In this document: positions 9,914 through 17,971 of the stretch, piece by piece | Layout of the letters: every line of letters begins with the position of its first letter | Position numbering within the stretch: the first letter of the stretch is position 1 | From: Paenibacillus pectinilyticus | GTDB lineage: Bacteria > Bacillota > Bacilli > Paenibacillales > NBRC-103111 | DNA length: 64,000 nt | NCBI RefSeq assembly: GCF_001700435.1 | Contig: NZ_LYPC01000027.1 | Coordinates: 798,433 to 862,432 of the forward strand | Direction: 5' to 3' | Notes under the pieces: model-generated | What the model was told of the DNA's origin: nothing | Database searches by the model: none | What the model saw: only the letters and a program-made list of their open reading frames with translations | Made by a program: the position numbers and the translations under genes

Positions 9914-11137
9914 ATGGCGAAAATAAAAGAAATAGCATGTATAAGAACTAGACATGACGGCAGCTGGACGATTGTGAAGGTAATGACGGATCAGGATGGA
10001 TTGTACGGATTGGGTTCAGCCTCCGATTTATACAATCCTGAAGCTGTTGTGCAGGTGATCGAGCATTTGCTGGCACCACTGCTGATCGGCAAGGATGCCT
10101 CTCGTATTGAGGATTTGTGGCAGACCATGTATACATCCAGCTATTGGCGCAATGGCGCTATATTAATGACGGCAATAGGTGCTATCGATGTTGCGTTGTG
10201 GGATATCAAGGGTAAGGAGGCCGGGCTGCCCATCTATCAGTTGCTCGGCGGGGCAAGCCGCTCGGCGGTTGCTTGCTATGGTCATGCGAGCGGTGTGGAT
10301 ATGGCAGAGCTGAAGGAAGAAGTCCATCGGTATTTACAGGAAGGGTACACGACGATAAGATGCCAGCTTGGCGGATACGGTGGCGGCGGATTCGTACAAG
10401 GTGCTCAAGCGAAGCTGCCAGACAACGCTTGGCAGACGGAACGATTATTTGATGAGCATGCCTATTTGAACGCGATTCCGCATATGTTTGAGGGGCTGCG
10501 AGTTGAATTCGGAAGCAACGTGCAGTTTACACATGATGTTCATGAGCATGTGCATCCGATCACGGCTATTCAGCTTGCGAAGCGATTGGAGCCGTATGGA
10601 CTGTTTTTTATGGAGGACTCGCTGCCTCCTGAGCAGGTCGGCTGGTATAGGCAGCTTCGGCAGCAGAGCGCTGCACCGCAGGCAATCGGTGAGCTATTCG
10701 TGAATCCACAGGAGTGGACGGAGTTGATCAAGGAACGGCTGATCGATTTCATCCGGGTACGTGTCTCCAAGGTCGGAGGCATCAGTGCATGTCGGAAAAT
10801 CGCTGCACTTTGTGAAGCGTTCGGAGTTCGCACAGCCTGGCAGGAGGGCGGAGAGAATGACCCTGTGAATCAGGCCGCTTCTGTGCATTTGGACATGGCT
10901 GTATGGAACTTCGGCATCCAGGAGATCAATCATTTTCGAGCGGAGGAGTATGAAGCCTTCCCAGGACATATTGAACGTAAGGGCGGCTACCTGTACACAT
11001 CTTCCAAGCCAGGACTGGGAATTGAGCTGGATGAACTGAAAGCGCAAGCGCTGCTCGGCAATAGTTGGAAACGGGAGGCTTACCATCGTCCGTATCCGCT
11101 GGACCGCAAAGCCGATGGAACGCTCATACGTCCTTAG
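9914..11137 (+). CDS. Mannonate dehydratase/RspA-like enolase-superfamily protein
   Basis: This is a predicted sugar-acid dehydratase-family protein of 407 residues. It has the enolase N-terminal cap (RIEDLWQTMYTSSYWRNGA, DVALWDIKGKEAGLPIYQLL) and a TIM-barrel domain. Metal ligands are visible at Asp208, Glu234 and Glu260, in THDVHEH, FMEDS and IGELF. His210 and Arg281 also match residues I recall from characterised ManD enzymes. The positions equivalent to ManD His312 and Asp316 are instead Gln310 and Glu314 (TAWQEGGENDPV), so strict mannonate dehydratase activity is doubtful. The frame extends to a TTG at 9836, but ATG 9914 fits the family start; neither has a strong ribosome binding site. 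A 27-bp gap leads to the SDR gene, implying a two-gene sugar-acid operon. Confidence 0.8.
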   Translation: MAKIKEIACIRTRHDGSWTIVKVMTDQDGLYGLGSASDLYNPEAVVQVIEHLLAPLLIGKDASRIEDLWQTMYTSSYWRNGAILMTAIGAIDVALWDIKGKEAGLPIYQLLGGASRSAVACYGHASGVDMAELKEEVHRYLQEGYTTIRCQLGGYGGGGFVQGAQAKLPDNAWQTERLFDEHAYLNAIPHMFEGLRVEFGSNVQFTHDVHEHVHPITAIQLAKRLEPYGLFFMEDSLPPEQVGWYRQLRQQSAAPQAIGELFVNPQEWTELIKERLIDFIRVRVSKVGGISACRKIAALCEAFGVRTAWQEGGENDPVNQAASVHLDMAVWNFGIQEINHFRAEEYEAFPGHIERKGGYLYTSSKPGLGIELDELKAQALLGNSWKREAYHRPYPLDRKADGTLIRP

Positions 11138-11164
11138 ATATTTCGTAAGATAGGAGAGATTGAG

Positions 11165-11998
11165 ATGATAAAAACAGTTGCAGTAACGGGAGGCAGCGGT
11201 AAACTGGGGCTTCGGTTGATACCGGAGCTGCAGAAGCATGGCTATAACGTAATCTCACTGGATAATCGATTATCCAGTGATGTCCCTGCCTATCAAATCA
11301 AAGTAGATTTGAACGATTTCGGGCAGGTGATTGGGGCTTTGCAGGGCGTGGATGCGATCATTCATCTGGCAGCAATTCCCGCCCCTCGTAGCTATACGAA
11401 TAGTTACATTTTCGCCAACAATGCAGCATCTACTTATCACATACTGGAAGCAGCCGATCAGCTAGGCATTACGAATGTGGTGATAGGATCAAGCGAGTCG
11501 TCGTACGGATTCGCATGGGCACCTAAACCTTTCTCACCGCAATATGTGCCAGTCGACGAGAACCATCCTCAGCTGCCTCAGGAGTGCTATGGTTTATCCA
11601 AGATTGTTAATGAGCTGACGGGGGCTATGTTTAATCGCAAGTCGGGTATGAGTGTCACATCGCTGCGGTTTTCGATGATTACGACGGCTGAAGATTATGC
11701 AACGGTCGATGATAATCATCCAGATGCTTATAAGCATATCTTATGGAGCTATATCGATATCCGGGATGCAGTCAACGCTTGCATCGCCGCATTGACATGC
11801 GAACATGGTAAGGCAGTGTCCCTTAACATTACGAGCAGTGATACGTTGTCTAGTTGGGACACCCAGCGCTTACTGAACCATTACTATGCCGATGTGACCG
11901 ATCTCAGAGCACCGTTCACGGGTCGTGAAGCACTAGTATGCAATCGCTTAGCGCAAGAGATGTTAAATTGGCAACCACGATATTCTTGGATGTCTTAG
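11165..11998 (+). CDS. Extended SDR NAD(P)-dependent oxidoreductase, uronate dehydrogenase-like
   Basis: This 277-residue extended short-chain dehydrogenase has the nucleotide-binding motif TGGSGKLG near residues 8-15. It also has the IHLAA strand, a serine stretch GSSESSYG and the catalytic YGLSK (YxxxK). Size and motifs resemble uronate dehydrogenases and UDP-sugar epimerase-type proteins. Beside an enolase-superfamily sugar-acid protein, oxidation of a hexuronate or a related aldose derivative is a reasonable inference but is not proven. AGGAGAG lies six bases before ATG 11165. A strong hairpin at 12022-12064 ends the transcript. Confidence 0.75.
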   Translation: MIKTVAVTGGSGKLGLRLIPELQKHGYNVISLDNRLSSDVPAYQIKVDLNDFGQVIGALQGVDAIIHLAAIPAPRSYTNSYIFANNAASTYHILEAADQLGITNVVIGSSESSYGFAWAPKPFSPQYVPVDENHPQLPQECYGLSKIVNELTGAMFNRKSGMSVTSLRFSMITTAEDYATVDDNHPDAYKHILWSYIDIRDAVNACIAALTCEHGKAVSLNITSSDTLSSWDTQRLLNHYYADVTDLRAPFTGREALVCNRLAQEMLNWQPRYSWMS

Positions 11999-12021
11999 TT
12001 CGCTCAGGCTATTCATACGTC

Positions 12022-12064
12022 AAAACCTCCAATCCCACATGCCTTCATGTGAGTTGGAGGTTTT
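12022..12064. terminator. Bidirectional terminator between convergent SDR and GH43 genes
   Basis: The stem AAAACCTCCAA-CCCACATG pairs with CATGTG-GTTGGAGGTTTT around a CCTT loop. The A and T runs on its two sides suit termination from both convergent genes. Confidence 0.85.
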
Positions 12065-12099
12065 AGCATTTTCTTCAGGTTTTTGAATGAAGGGGATAT

Positions 12100-13425
12100 T
12101 TAGTCAGTGAATGGGACGACCGTAATGCTTTCAAGATAAATATCGCCAGAGACGGCTGTAAATCGAATGCAATTATTATGTCTAGGCTTCAACGGTACCG
12201 TTATACTGGCTCGGCCGACAGCGTCTTCAAGACTGCCAGCCGATAGCACGTTGAGTAAGTAGAGATCATCTCCATTAACTGTCAAATGCAATTTGGAGAG
12301 ACGTTCTGTCGTCGCGTAACGAATGTAAATCGCCGCTCTGCCGCCTTCAGCTCCGTCAACGTGGTCGAACTGGCAATAGGAGCCTGAGGTTTGCAAATGG
12401 CTGACGATGCTATTGCTCCGCTCTTTCGTTACGAATAGTGCATTTCCTCCTAAAGTTCCATTTTCCGCGGAATAGGTTATTGCGTTTGAAGCAGAACCAG
12501 GGGCAGGAGCTACGGGATGGATACCCTCCTTGGTTTGAATAACGGTTTGAATCGTGCCGTCTTCGTTGAAAAATAATTGATCAATGCAGACGCTTCTTAA
12601 GTTGCCTTGATCCGATATAGCTTGGTTATGATAGAACATATACCATTGCCCTTGGAATTGTGCCACGGAGCCGTGGGAAGTGGAACAGCCAGTCGGCTCA
12701 AGAAAAATACCGCGATATGTCCACGGACCAAGAGGGTTCGTGCTGGTAGCGTATCTCATACGGTTCAGGTTGTCGAGATTGTCTGAATAGGTCAAGTAGT
12801 AGAGAACGTTTCGCTTGAACACCCAAGCTGCTTCATGGAAATCCTCCAGTCCTTCCATATCACGCATTTCTCCCTTGAGGGACACCATATCGTCATTCAA
12901 TTCACCGCCTGCACACCTGCTCCCGCCGCCGTAATACATATAAGCTCGTCCGTCGTCATCCACAAGTACACACGGATCGATCATGGCGAACCCGCCAAGT
13001 CCTTCAATATATCCCTGATCGGTAAAGCCGCTAGCAGGATGTTGGCTTGTTGCTACGCCCATTTTCCAAGTGTCGTTCCAATTCGAACCGCTGGGATGCG
13101 GGTAATAGAAATAATAGGTCCCATTTCTAAACGCGCAGTCGGGTGCCCACATAAATCCGCCTTCTGGTCTACCCCATGAGACGTCATCGGAGCGGAGGAT
13201 TTCTCCCTCATCGACCCAATTCACCATATCCTCCGATGAGAAAACATGATATCTGTCCATCAGATCGCAGCCTCTAGCCGGATCCATATCATGAGAAGCA
13301 TAGATGTAAATTCTACCGTCCTCCCAGACGTGGGCAGAAGGATCCGCGGTGAAAATCGTCGTAAGAACGGGGTTCTGAGATGTTTTCTTAAGAAAATCGG
13401 TTGGCATGCCTATATTTCTCATCAT
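12100..13425 (-). CDS. Glycoside hydrolase family 43-type enzyme with C-terminal CBM6-like domain
   Basis: This 441-residue predicted GH43-type glycosidase would be an arabinofuranosidase, xylosidase or galactosidase. The five-bladed propeller shows the expected acidic residues: the first Asp in TADPSAHVWEDG, the second in MIDPCVLVDDDG and the acid Glu in FHEAAW. The C-terminal 130 residues (SAENGTLGG... to YLESITV) look like a carbohydrate-binding module of family 6. No signal peptide is visible, so it probably acts in the cytoplasm on imported oligosaccharides. I start at ATG 13425 because GGAGGA lies five bases upstream; the frame extends to 13485 and ATG 13422 is also possible. It is convergent with the sugar-acid genes and probably belongs to the same catabolic set. 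Confidence 0.82.
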   Translation of the reverse strand: MMRNIGMPTDFLKKTSQNPVLTTIFTADPSAHVWEDGRIYIYASHDMDPARGCDLMDRYHVFSSEDMVNWVDEGEILRSDDVSWGRPEGGFMWAPDCAFRNGTYYFYYPHPSGSNWNDTWKMGVATSQHPASGFTDQGYIEGLGGFAMIDPCVLVDDDGRAYMYYGGGSRCAGGELNDDMVSLKGEMRDMEGLEDFHEAAWVFKRNVLYYLTYSDNLDNLNRMRYATSTNPLGPWTYRGIFLEPTGCSTSHGSVAQFQGQWYMFYHNQAISDQGNLRSVCIDQLFFNEDGTIQTVIQTKEGIHPVAPAPGSASNAITYSAENGTLGGNALFVTKERSNSIVSHLQTSGSYCQFDHVDGAEGGRAAIYIRYATTERLSKLHLTVNGDDLYLLNVLSAGSLEDAVGRASITVPLKPRHNNCIRFTAVSGDIYLESITVVPFTD

Positions 13426-13607
13426 TATGCTCCTCCAGTAATCCATGTTCATTGTCATTTCATGATTGTTTACAGGATTCAGCATAACTCGAAAAACAGG
13501 GGGACCGCCATGAGACGTTTTTAAATTTTATAGGTGGATTACATACACAATGTCTGGAACTACTGTGAAAGCGGTGGTTGTTGGACAAAGCTTATGACAC
13601 AACTATA

Positions 13608-13640
13608 ATAAAAGCCCATGCAAATTACGCATGGGCCTTC
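13608..13640 (-). terminator. Terminator of the ugp operon
   Basis: Read on the minus strand, GCCCATGC pairs with GCATGGGC over a seven-base loop and is followed by TTTTATT. It sits just after the ugpB stop codon. Confidence 0.8.
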
Positions 13641-13647
13641 TCACTAT

Positions 13648-15039
13648 TTACTTGACTGTTTTGTTATAAGCGCTAAGCTTCTCCGTGATGCTTTTCGCAG
13701 CGCCATCTAGGGCTTCTTTTGGAGCTTTTTTGCCAGTCAACGCTTCTTCAATGGCTGTTTCCACGATTTGACGTGCTTCTGGGAATACGCCCATAACTGC
13801 ACCTTGCGTTGCTGTGTTGGCTTTTGTTTTGTGCAATTGATCAATAGCTGTTTGGAATTGCGGGTATTTCGCTAGGTTATCTTTCAATACGGGCTCATCA
13901 TACGCTTTTTTGGTAATCGGGAAGTAGCCCGTGTTCACGTTCCACCATGCTTGAGTTTGAGGATTTGTTAGGAATTTAATGAATTCCCATGCACCTTTTT
14001 GCTCGGCTTCTGACTTATTATTCAAGATATAAAGACTTGCGCCGCCAACGACAACGCCGCCTTCTTTGGCATCTGCCGGCTTCGGAAGCGGGCCTGTACC
14101 TACTTGGAATTTACCTTCAGCGCCGGTTACAATACCCCGAAGCGAAGCTGTGGAATCCAAGGTCATCGCGACTTGACCAGCTAAGAACGCTTTTTTCGTA
14201 TCGTCCGTTTTGCGGCCAAGGTTGGCAGACGTTTTGTTATCGACCATTTCTTTCCACCATGTCAGTGTTTTTACACCAGCTTCATTGTTAACCATGGATT
14301 CTGTAGCAGCGGCAGTGCGACCATTCCCGTTATTGAGGTATTCAACACCTTGGTTCGCAAAGAATTGCTCCATAAACCAGCCGTAAATGGCAAAGGAAGA
14401 ACCTGATTTCCCATCTTTGCTTAGGGCTTGCGTAGCTTTCGTAATTTCTTCATAGGTCGTCGGCGGCTTCTCTGGATCAAGACCTGCGGCTTTGAACATA
14501 TCTTTGTTGTAATAAAGGATTGGATTAGACGTGTTGAATGGCATAGAATTCAGTTTGCCATCGACTTTATAATAGTTCAAAATATTCTCTTCGAGCTGGG
14601 AAAGATCGAATTTATCGGCGTCAACAAACTTTTGGACCGGCGTAATCGCTTTAGAATCGATCATGAAACGAGATCCGATTTCGTAAACTTGGATGAGAGA
14701 AGGCCCGCTTTTGGTATCCATCGATGCTTTCATCTTGTTGATGCTTTCATCATACGTTCCTTGGAAAACAGCTTCAACCTGGACATCTTTCTGAGAAGCA
14801 TTGAAATCGGCGACTAGCTTATCGACGGCTTTGCCAAGCTCTCCACTCATCGAGTGCCACCAGATCACTTTAACGGGTTCAGTCGGTTTCTTAACATCAG
14901 CAGCAGCTGTGCTTGCTGTAGGTTTGCTATCTGTTGTGCTGCCTGAAGTCGTTGTTTCTGATTTACCACATGCGCTAGTTAATAGCACCATGATTGCTGT
15001 CATAGCAAGGACGGAGCTTCTCATTTTCAAGTTTTTCAT
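13648..15039 (-). CDS. ugpB: Glycerol-3-phosphate/glycerophosphodiester-binding lipoprotein (UgpB-like)
   Basis: This 463-residue binding lipoprotein of a Ugp-type importer has a signal peptide ending in the lipobox LTSAC and a Ser/Thr linker. Its body begins VKVIWWHSMSGELGKAV, closely resembling the start of mature UgpB. Further UgpB-like phrases are PSLIQVYEIGSRFMID and FNTSNPILYYNKDMFKAAG. It lies downstream of the two permease genes in the same orientation, and a glycerophosphodiesterase gene is divergent from them, which supports glycerol phosphate as substrate over a plain sugar. GGGAGAG lies nine bases before ATG 15039. The ATPase (UgpC) is not in the window. Confidence 0.8.
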   Translation of the reverse strand: MKNLKMRSSVLAMTAIMVLLTSACGKSETTTSGSTTDSKPTASTAAADVKKPTEPVKVIWWHSMSGELGKAVDKLVADFNASQKDVQVEAVFQGTYDESINKMKASMDTKSGPSLIQVYEIGSRFMIDSKAITPVQKFVDADKFDLSQLEENILNYYKVDGKLNSMPFNTSNPILYYNKDMFKAAGLDPEKPPTTYEEITKATQALSKDGKSGSSFAIYGWFMEQFFANQGVEYLNNGNGRTAAATESMVNNEAGVKTLTWWKEMVDNKTSANLGRKTDDTKKAFLAGQVAMTLDSTASLRGIVTGAEGKFQVGTGPLPKPADAKEGGVVVGGASLYILNNKSEAEQKGAWEFIKFLTNPQTQAWWNVNTGYFPITKKAYDEPVLKDNLAKYPQFQTAIDQLHKTKANTATQGAVMGVFPEARQIVETAIEEALTGKKAPKEALDGAAKSITEKLSAYNKTVK

Positions 15040-15131
15040 TCTTCGTTTCTCTCCCTTATCTGTATCTATTTTTAAAATATATGGAAATCTGTTCAGCTAT
15101 AAAGCTGAATAGAGCAGCCATTAGAGTAAGG

Positions 15132-15953
15132 CTATCCTTTCACAGCACCGGCAGTAAGTCCGCGAACAAGCTGTTTTAAACCAAGGACAAGAAGTAAAAG
15201 GGAAGGAAGTAAGATAATCGTTACTCCTGCCAGCACCAAATTCCAAACGGTTAACTCTTCGAATTGAAGCATCGCGATGCCTATTTGTACGGTTCGCTTG
15301 GCTTCGCTGTTTGTTATGAGCAGTGGCCAAAGATACATGTTCCACGCGTTTAAGAACGCATACACGGCAAGTGTCGCCAACGCTGGGCGTCCAAGCGGAA
15401 GCACAATGCGCAGAAACATGCGAAAGTGTCCGCATCCATCGATGCGTGCCGCCTCAAACAGCTCTTTGGGGAGCTGTAAGAAAAATTGGCGAAGGAGGAA
15501 GGTTCCGAAGGCGGTTGCCAGGAATGGAACCGTTAGCCCTTGCATGCTATCGAGCCAGTCCCACTTTTTGACCGTCAAATAGTTGGGAATGATGGTGACC
15601 TCCCATGGAATCATCATCGTAGACATGAAAAGCGCGAATATGAAGGCTTTACCTTTAAAACGAATATTCGTGAAGGCATAAGCAGCCATGCTCGAGGTAA
15701 CGAGCTGACCGACCATGATGATAATCGAGACAATCAGACTATTGGTCACGAACTTTGCAATAGGCACAAGCTTGAAAACGGCGATTATACTTCCCATGTA
15801 GAAGCTGCTAGGGAGTAAGTGAGGCGGATAGGCCGAAGCCTCCTCGGGTGTCATGAATGCGGATGAGAACGTATAGAAGATGGGATAAAGTACGAAAGCG
15901 GCGCAAATGATCAACAGGATGTAGACGCATGTATGTTGCAATCGAGAGGTCAT
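15132..15953 (-). CDS. ugpE: Ugp-type ABC permease, UgpE-like
   Basis: This 273-residue membrane permease has about six hydrophobic segments, the EAA loop EAARIDGCGHFRMFLRI near residues 168-184 and the terminal LTAGAVKG typical of this class. Its ATG overlaps the stop of the upstream permease by four bases, so the two should be translationally coupled. With UgpA it would form the channel of the glycerol-3-phosphate importer. Assignment to UgpE over another CUT1 permease rests on the neighbouring UgpB-like protein and glycerophosphodiesterase. Confidence 0.8.
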   Translation of the reverse strand: MTSRLQHTCVYILLIICAAFVLYPIFYTFSSAFMTPEEASAYPPHLLPSSFYMGSIIAVFKLVPIAKFVTNSLIVSIIIMVGQLVTSSMAAYAFTNIRFKGKAFIFALFMSTMMIPWEVTIIPNYLTVKKWDWLDSMQGLTVPFLATAFGTFLLRQFFLQLPKELFEAARIDGCGHFRMFLRIVLPLGRPALATLAVYAFLNAWNMYLWPLLITNSEAKRTVQIGIAMLQFEELTVWNLVLAGVTIILLPSLLLLVLGLKQLVRGLTAGAVKG

Positions 15954-16903
15954 TGATAATGCACCTTCCTTTCAAAAACTTTAAATTGGATGACGGTGAA
16001 AATCAGGATAATCGCAAAGAGGACGAGTGCTTGAGCACTTCCCGTTCCGAATCTGAAGTTGATAAACGCATCCTGATAGAGGGAATATACGAGAACATCC
16101 GTTGAATTGACTGGACCGCCTCGGGTCAGAATGTGAATTTGTCCAAAAGACTGAAACGCACCGATGATAGAAACGATCGTGACAAAGAACACAGTTGGTG
16201 AAAGTAAGGGCATGACGATTTGAACAAAGGTACGAATGGGACCAGACCCGTCGATTTTGGCACTATCATAAATCTCATCCGGAATTCCTTGTAAACCGCT
16301 AAGCAGGACAATGTAGGTAAAGCCGAGATTCATCCAGATTGTCATCATTGAAACAGAAAGCAGGGCCCATCTAGGGTCTGTCAGCCATGCTACGGGTTCT
16401 AAGCCGACTAGGTGCAGCAGGTAATTCAGCATCCCCACACTTGGGTGGAACAGCATCATCCAGATGACAGCGGAAGTTCCCACGGATAGAACGACTGGAA
16501 GTGAGAAAATGAATTGAAAAATGCGCATACCTTTGAGCTGATTGTGTGTAAAAGCGGCGAGCATTAGTGCGATCGCGATAACGGTTGGGACGGTTAAAAC
16601 TGTAAATAGGCCAGTTACACCTAAACTTTGATAGAATCGTTCTGAGGTAAAAATAGCAGTGAAGTTATCGAATCCAACGAAAGAGGCAACTCTGCCTCGT
16701 GGATCGGTTTCGTGCATGCTAAGATAAAAAGTTTGAAATAAGGGATAAAATAAAAAGGTAGCAAACAGCAGAAGCGAAGGGGCTAAAAAGATATATCCCA
16801 GAATCGTTTCCATCCATGTATGACTGACCAATACTTTGCGGGGATGTTGTACTTTCACTTTCGTTTGGGTCACTTGCAGTAATTCTCTTTCTATTGCATT
16901 CAT
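15950..16903 (-). CDS. ugpA: Ugp-type ABC permease, UgpA-like
   Basis: This 317-residue membrane permease is the first gene of the ugp operon. It has the early segment LGYIFLAPSLLLFATFLFYP and the periplasmic phrase FVGFDNFTAIFTSERFYQSL, both typical of UgpA/MalF-size permeases. The EAA-type loop reads DSAKIDGSGPIRTFVQI. The frame runs back to 16924, but GGAGG lies eight to nine bases before ATG 16903, so I use that start. A promoter with a perfect -35 box and an overlapping palindrome lies upstream at 16951-16982. Confidence 0.8.
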   Translation of the reverse strand: MNAIERELLQVTQTKVKVQHPRKVLVSHTWMETILGYIFLAPSLLLFATFLFYPLFQTFYLSMHETDPRGRVASFVGFDNFTAIFTSERFYQSLGVTGLFTVLTVPTVIAIALMLAAFTHNQLKGMRIFQFIFSLPVVLSVGTSAVIWMMLFHPSVGMLNYLLHLVGLEPVAWLTDPRWALLSVSMMTIWMNLGFTYIVLLSGLQGIPDEIYDSAKIDGSGPIRTFVQIVMPLLSPTVFFVTIVSIIGAFQSFGQIHILTRGGPVNSTDVLVYSLYQDAFINFRFGTGSAQALVLFAIILIFTVIQFKVFERKVHYQ

Positions 16904-16950
16904 TCCGGACGCCTCCACGCACATTATTCGGCAATTGTTATCTTTAGTAG

Positions 16951-16982
16951 ATTACCAGTCGTTTATTTGACCTATGTCAAAT
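16951..16982 (-). promoter_or_regulatory. Candidate ugpA promoter with palindromic operator
   Basis: On the minus strand TTGACA (16980-16975) and GGTAAT (16956-16951) are spaced 18 bp. The -35 box lies inside the perfect palindrome ATTTGAC-CTAT-GTCAAAT at 16965-16982. A repressor or activator site in this divergent 220-bp region is plausible; its protein is unknown. Confidence 0.45.
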
Positions 16983-17052
16983 TAAAATGAATGTTTTGTA
17001 TATTTTCAGGGATATTATCCTAGTTCTTTACAAAATAGATAAACTTGCATAC

Positions 17053-17082
17053 TGGGCAAAAACGGGTCCATTCCTCTATAAT
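17053..17082 (+). promoter_or_regulatory. Candidate glpQ promoter
   Basis: TGGGCA at 17053-17058 and a perfect TATAAT at 17077-17082 are separated by 18 bp, about 40 bp before the glpQ start. It faces away from the candidate ugpA promoter. Confidence 0.45.
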
Positions 17083-17123
17083 TTGTGCATACTAGCTTAT
17101 TTTGAGATTAGGAGAGTGACCCA

Positions 17124-17855
17124 ATGAATAGACAGAAACCGATCGTGATTGGACATCGAGGATCAGCTGGCGAAGCGCCAGAGAATACATTAGCGTCTTT
17201 CGCACTGGCTGTAGAACAAGGGGCAGATGGGATAGAACTGGATGTCCAACTAACTAAAGACGGCGAAATTGTCGTCTGCCATGATCTTACACTGGATCGA
17301 ACGACGAATGGTTCCGGATATATCGGGGAGAAACTTTGGGAGGATTTGAAACACCTAGATGCGGGCTCCTGGTTTTCTGAAGCGTTTACGGGAGAGCGAA
17401 TCCCTCTTCTTCGTCAGGTATTTGATCTTCTCCCTCGCGGATTCCTGATCAATGTGGAAGTCAAACATGCTTATGAAGGTAAAATGGAGAAGGCACTATT
17501 GGCTTTGCTGCGCGAAATCGATAGATGGGAAGACATCGTCATCTCATCCTTTGACCACAAGGTGATCCATAGAATCAAACAAGCTCAACCTAACGCAAAA
17601 GTGGGGGTACTGTACGCTGCCAATCTAATTGATCATGCGGCATATGCTAGGCAATTGGGCGTAGATGTGTTTTCGTTGCATCCCTATCACCAATGTATAG
17701 AACAAGAGGATGTGAGAGCTGCAGCATCTGCGGGGCTTGCTGTTTATCCGTATACGGTAAATCATACGGCCGATTACAAAAGAATGATTGCTGCTGACGT
17801 TACGGGGATTATTACTGATTATCCGGCACGGTTGCGGGAATTTCTAGCACAATAA
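17124..17855 (+). CDS. glpQ: Glycerophosphodiester phosphodiesterase, cytosolic
   Basis: This 243-residue GDPD-family enzyme hydrolyses glycerophosphodiesters to glycerol-3-phosphate and an alcohol. The family signature is clear: HRGSAGEAPENT near residues 11-22, then GADGIELDVQLTKDGEIVVCHD with metal-binding Glu and Asp and the catalytic His, and INVEVKHAY further on. There is no signal peptide, so it resembles the cytosolic UgpQ type that acts on diesters imported by the Ugp transporter encoded divergently. AGGAGAG lies eight bases before ATG 17124. The shared regulatory region suggests joint control with ugpA. Confidence 0.9.
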   Translation: MNRQKPIVIGHRGSAGEAPENTLASFALAVEQGADGIELDVQLTKDGEIVVCHDLTLDRTTNGSGYIGEKLWEDLKHLDAGSWFSEAFTGERIPLLRQVFDLLPRGFLINVEVKHAYEGKMEKALLALLREIDRWEDIVISSFDHKVIHRIKQAQPNAKVGVLYAANLIDHAAYARQLGVDVFSLHPYHQCIEQEDVRAAASAGLAVYPYTVNHTADYKRMIAADVTGIITDYPARLREFLAQ

Positions 17856-17910
17856 AAGGTACTTATTCTAACGGTGTACGCCATTCTAAGCGTAGCGTAT
17901 TGAATCAAAC

Positions 17911-17939
17911 AAAAAGGAGCCAATTAGGCTCCTTTTTTT
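17911..17939. terminator. Bidirectional terminator between glpQ and the SLH-repeat gene
   Basis: AAAAAGGAGCC pairs with GGCTCCTTTTT over an AATTA loop. A and T runs on both sides serve both convergent genes. Confidence 0.9.
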
Positions 17940-17971
17940 ACCATCAAGAATTGAGTGGAGGATCAGTTATA

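Noticed and set aside
13565-13580. TGTGAAAGCGG as a catabolite repression (cre) site near the GH43 and ugp genes
   Set aside because: It keeps the GCG core but misses the paired TG...CA ends of the cre consensus, so the match is no better than chance.
16985-17050. Tandem PhoP (Pho box) repeats between ugpA and glpQ
   Set aside because: TTTACA at about 17037 has no good second TTAACA-like copy 11 bp away. The case for phosphate control from sequence alone is weak.
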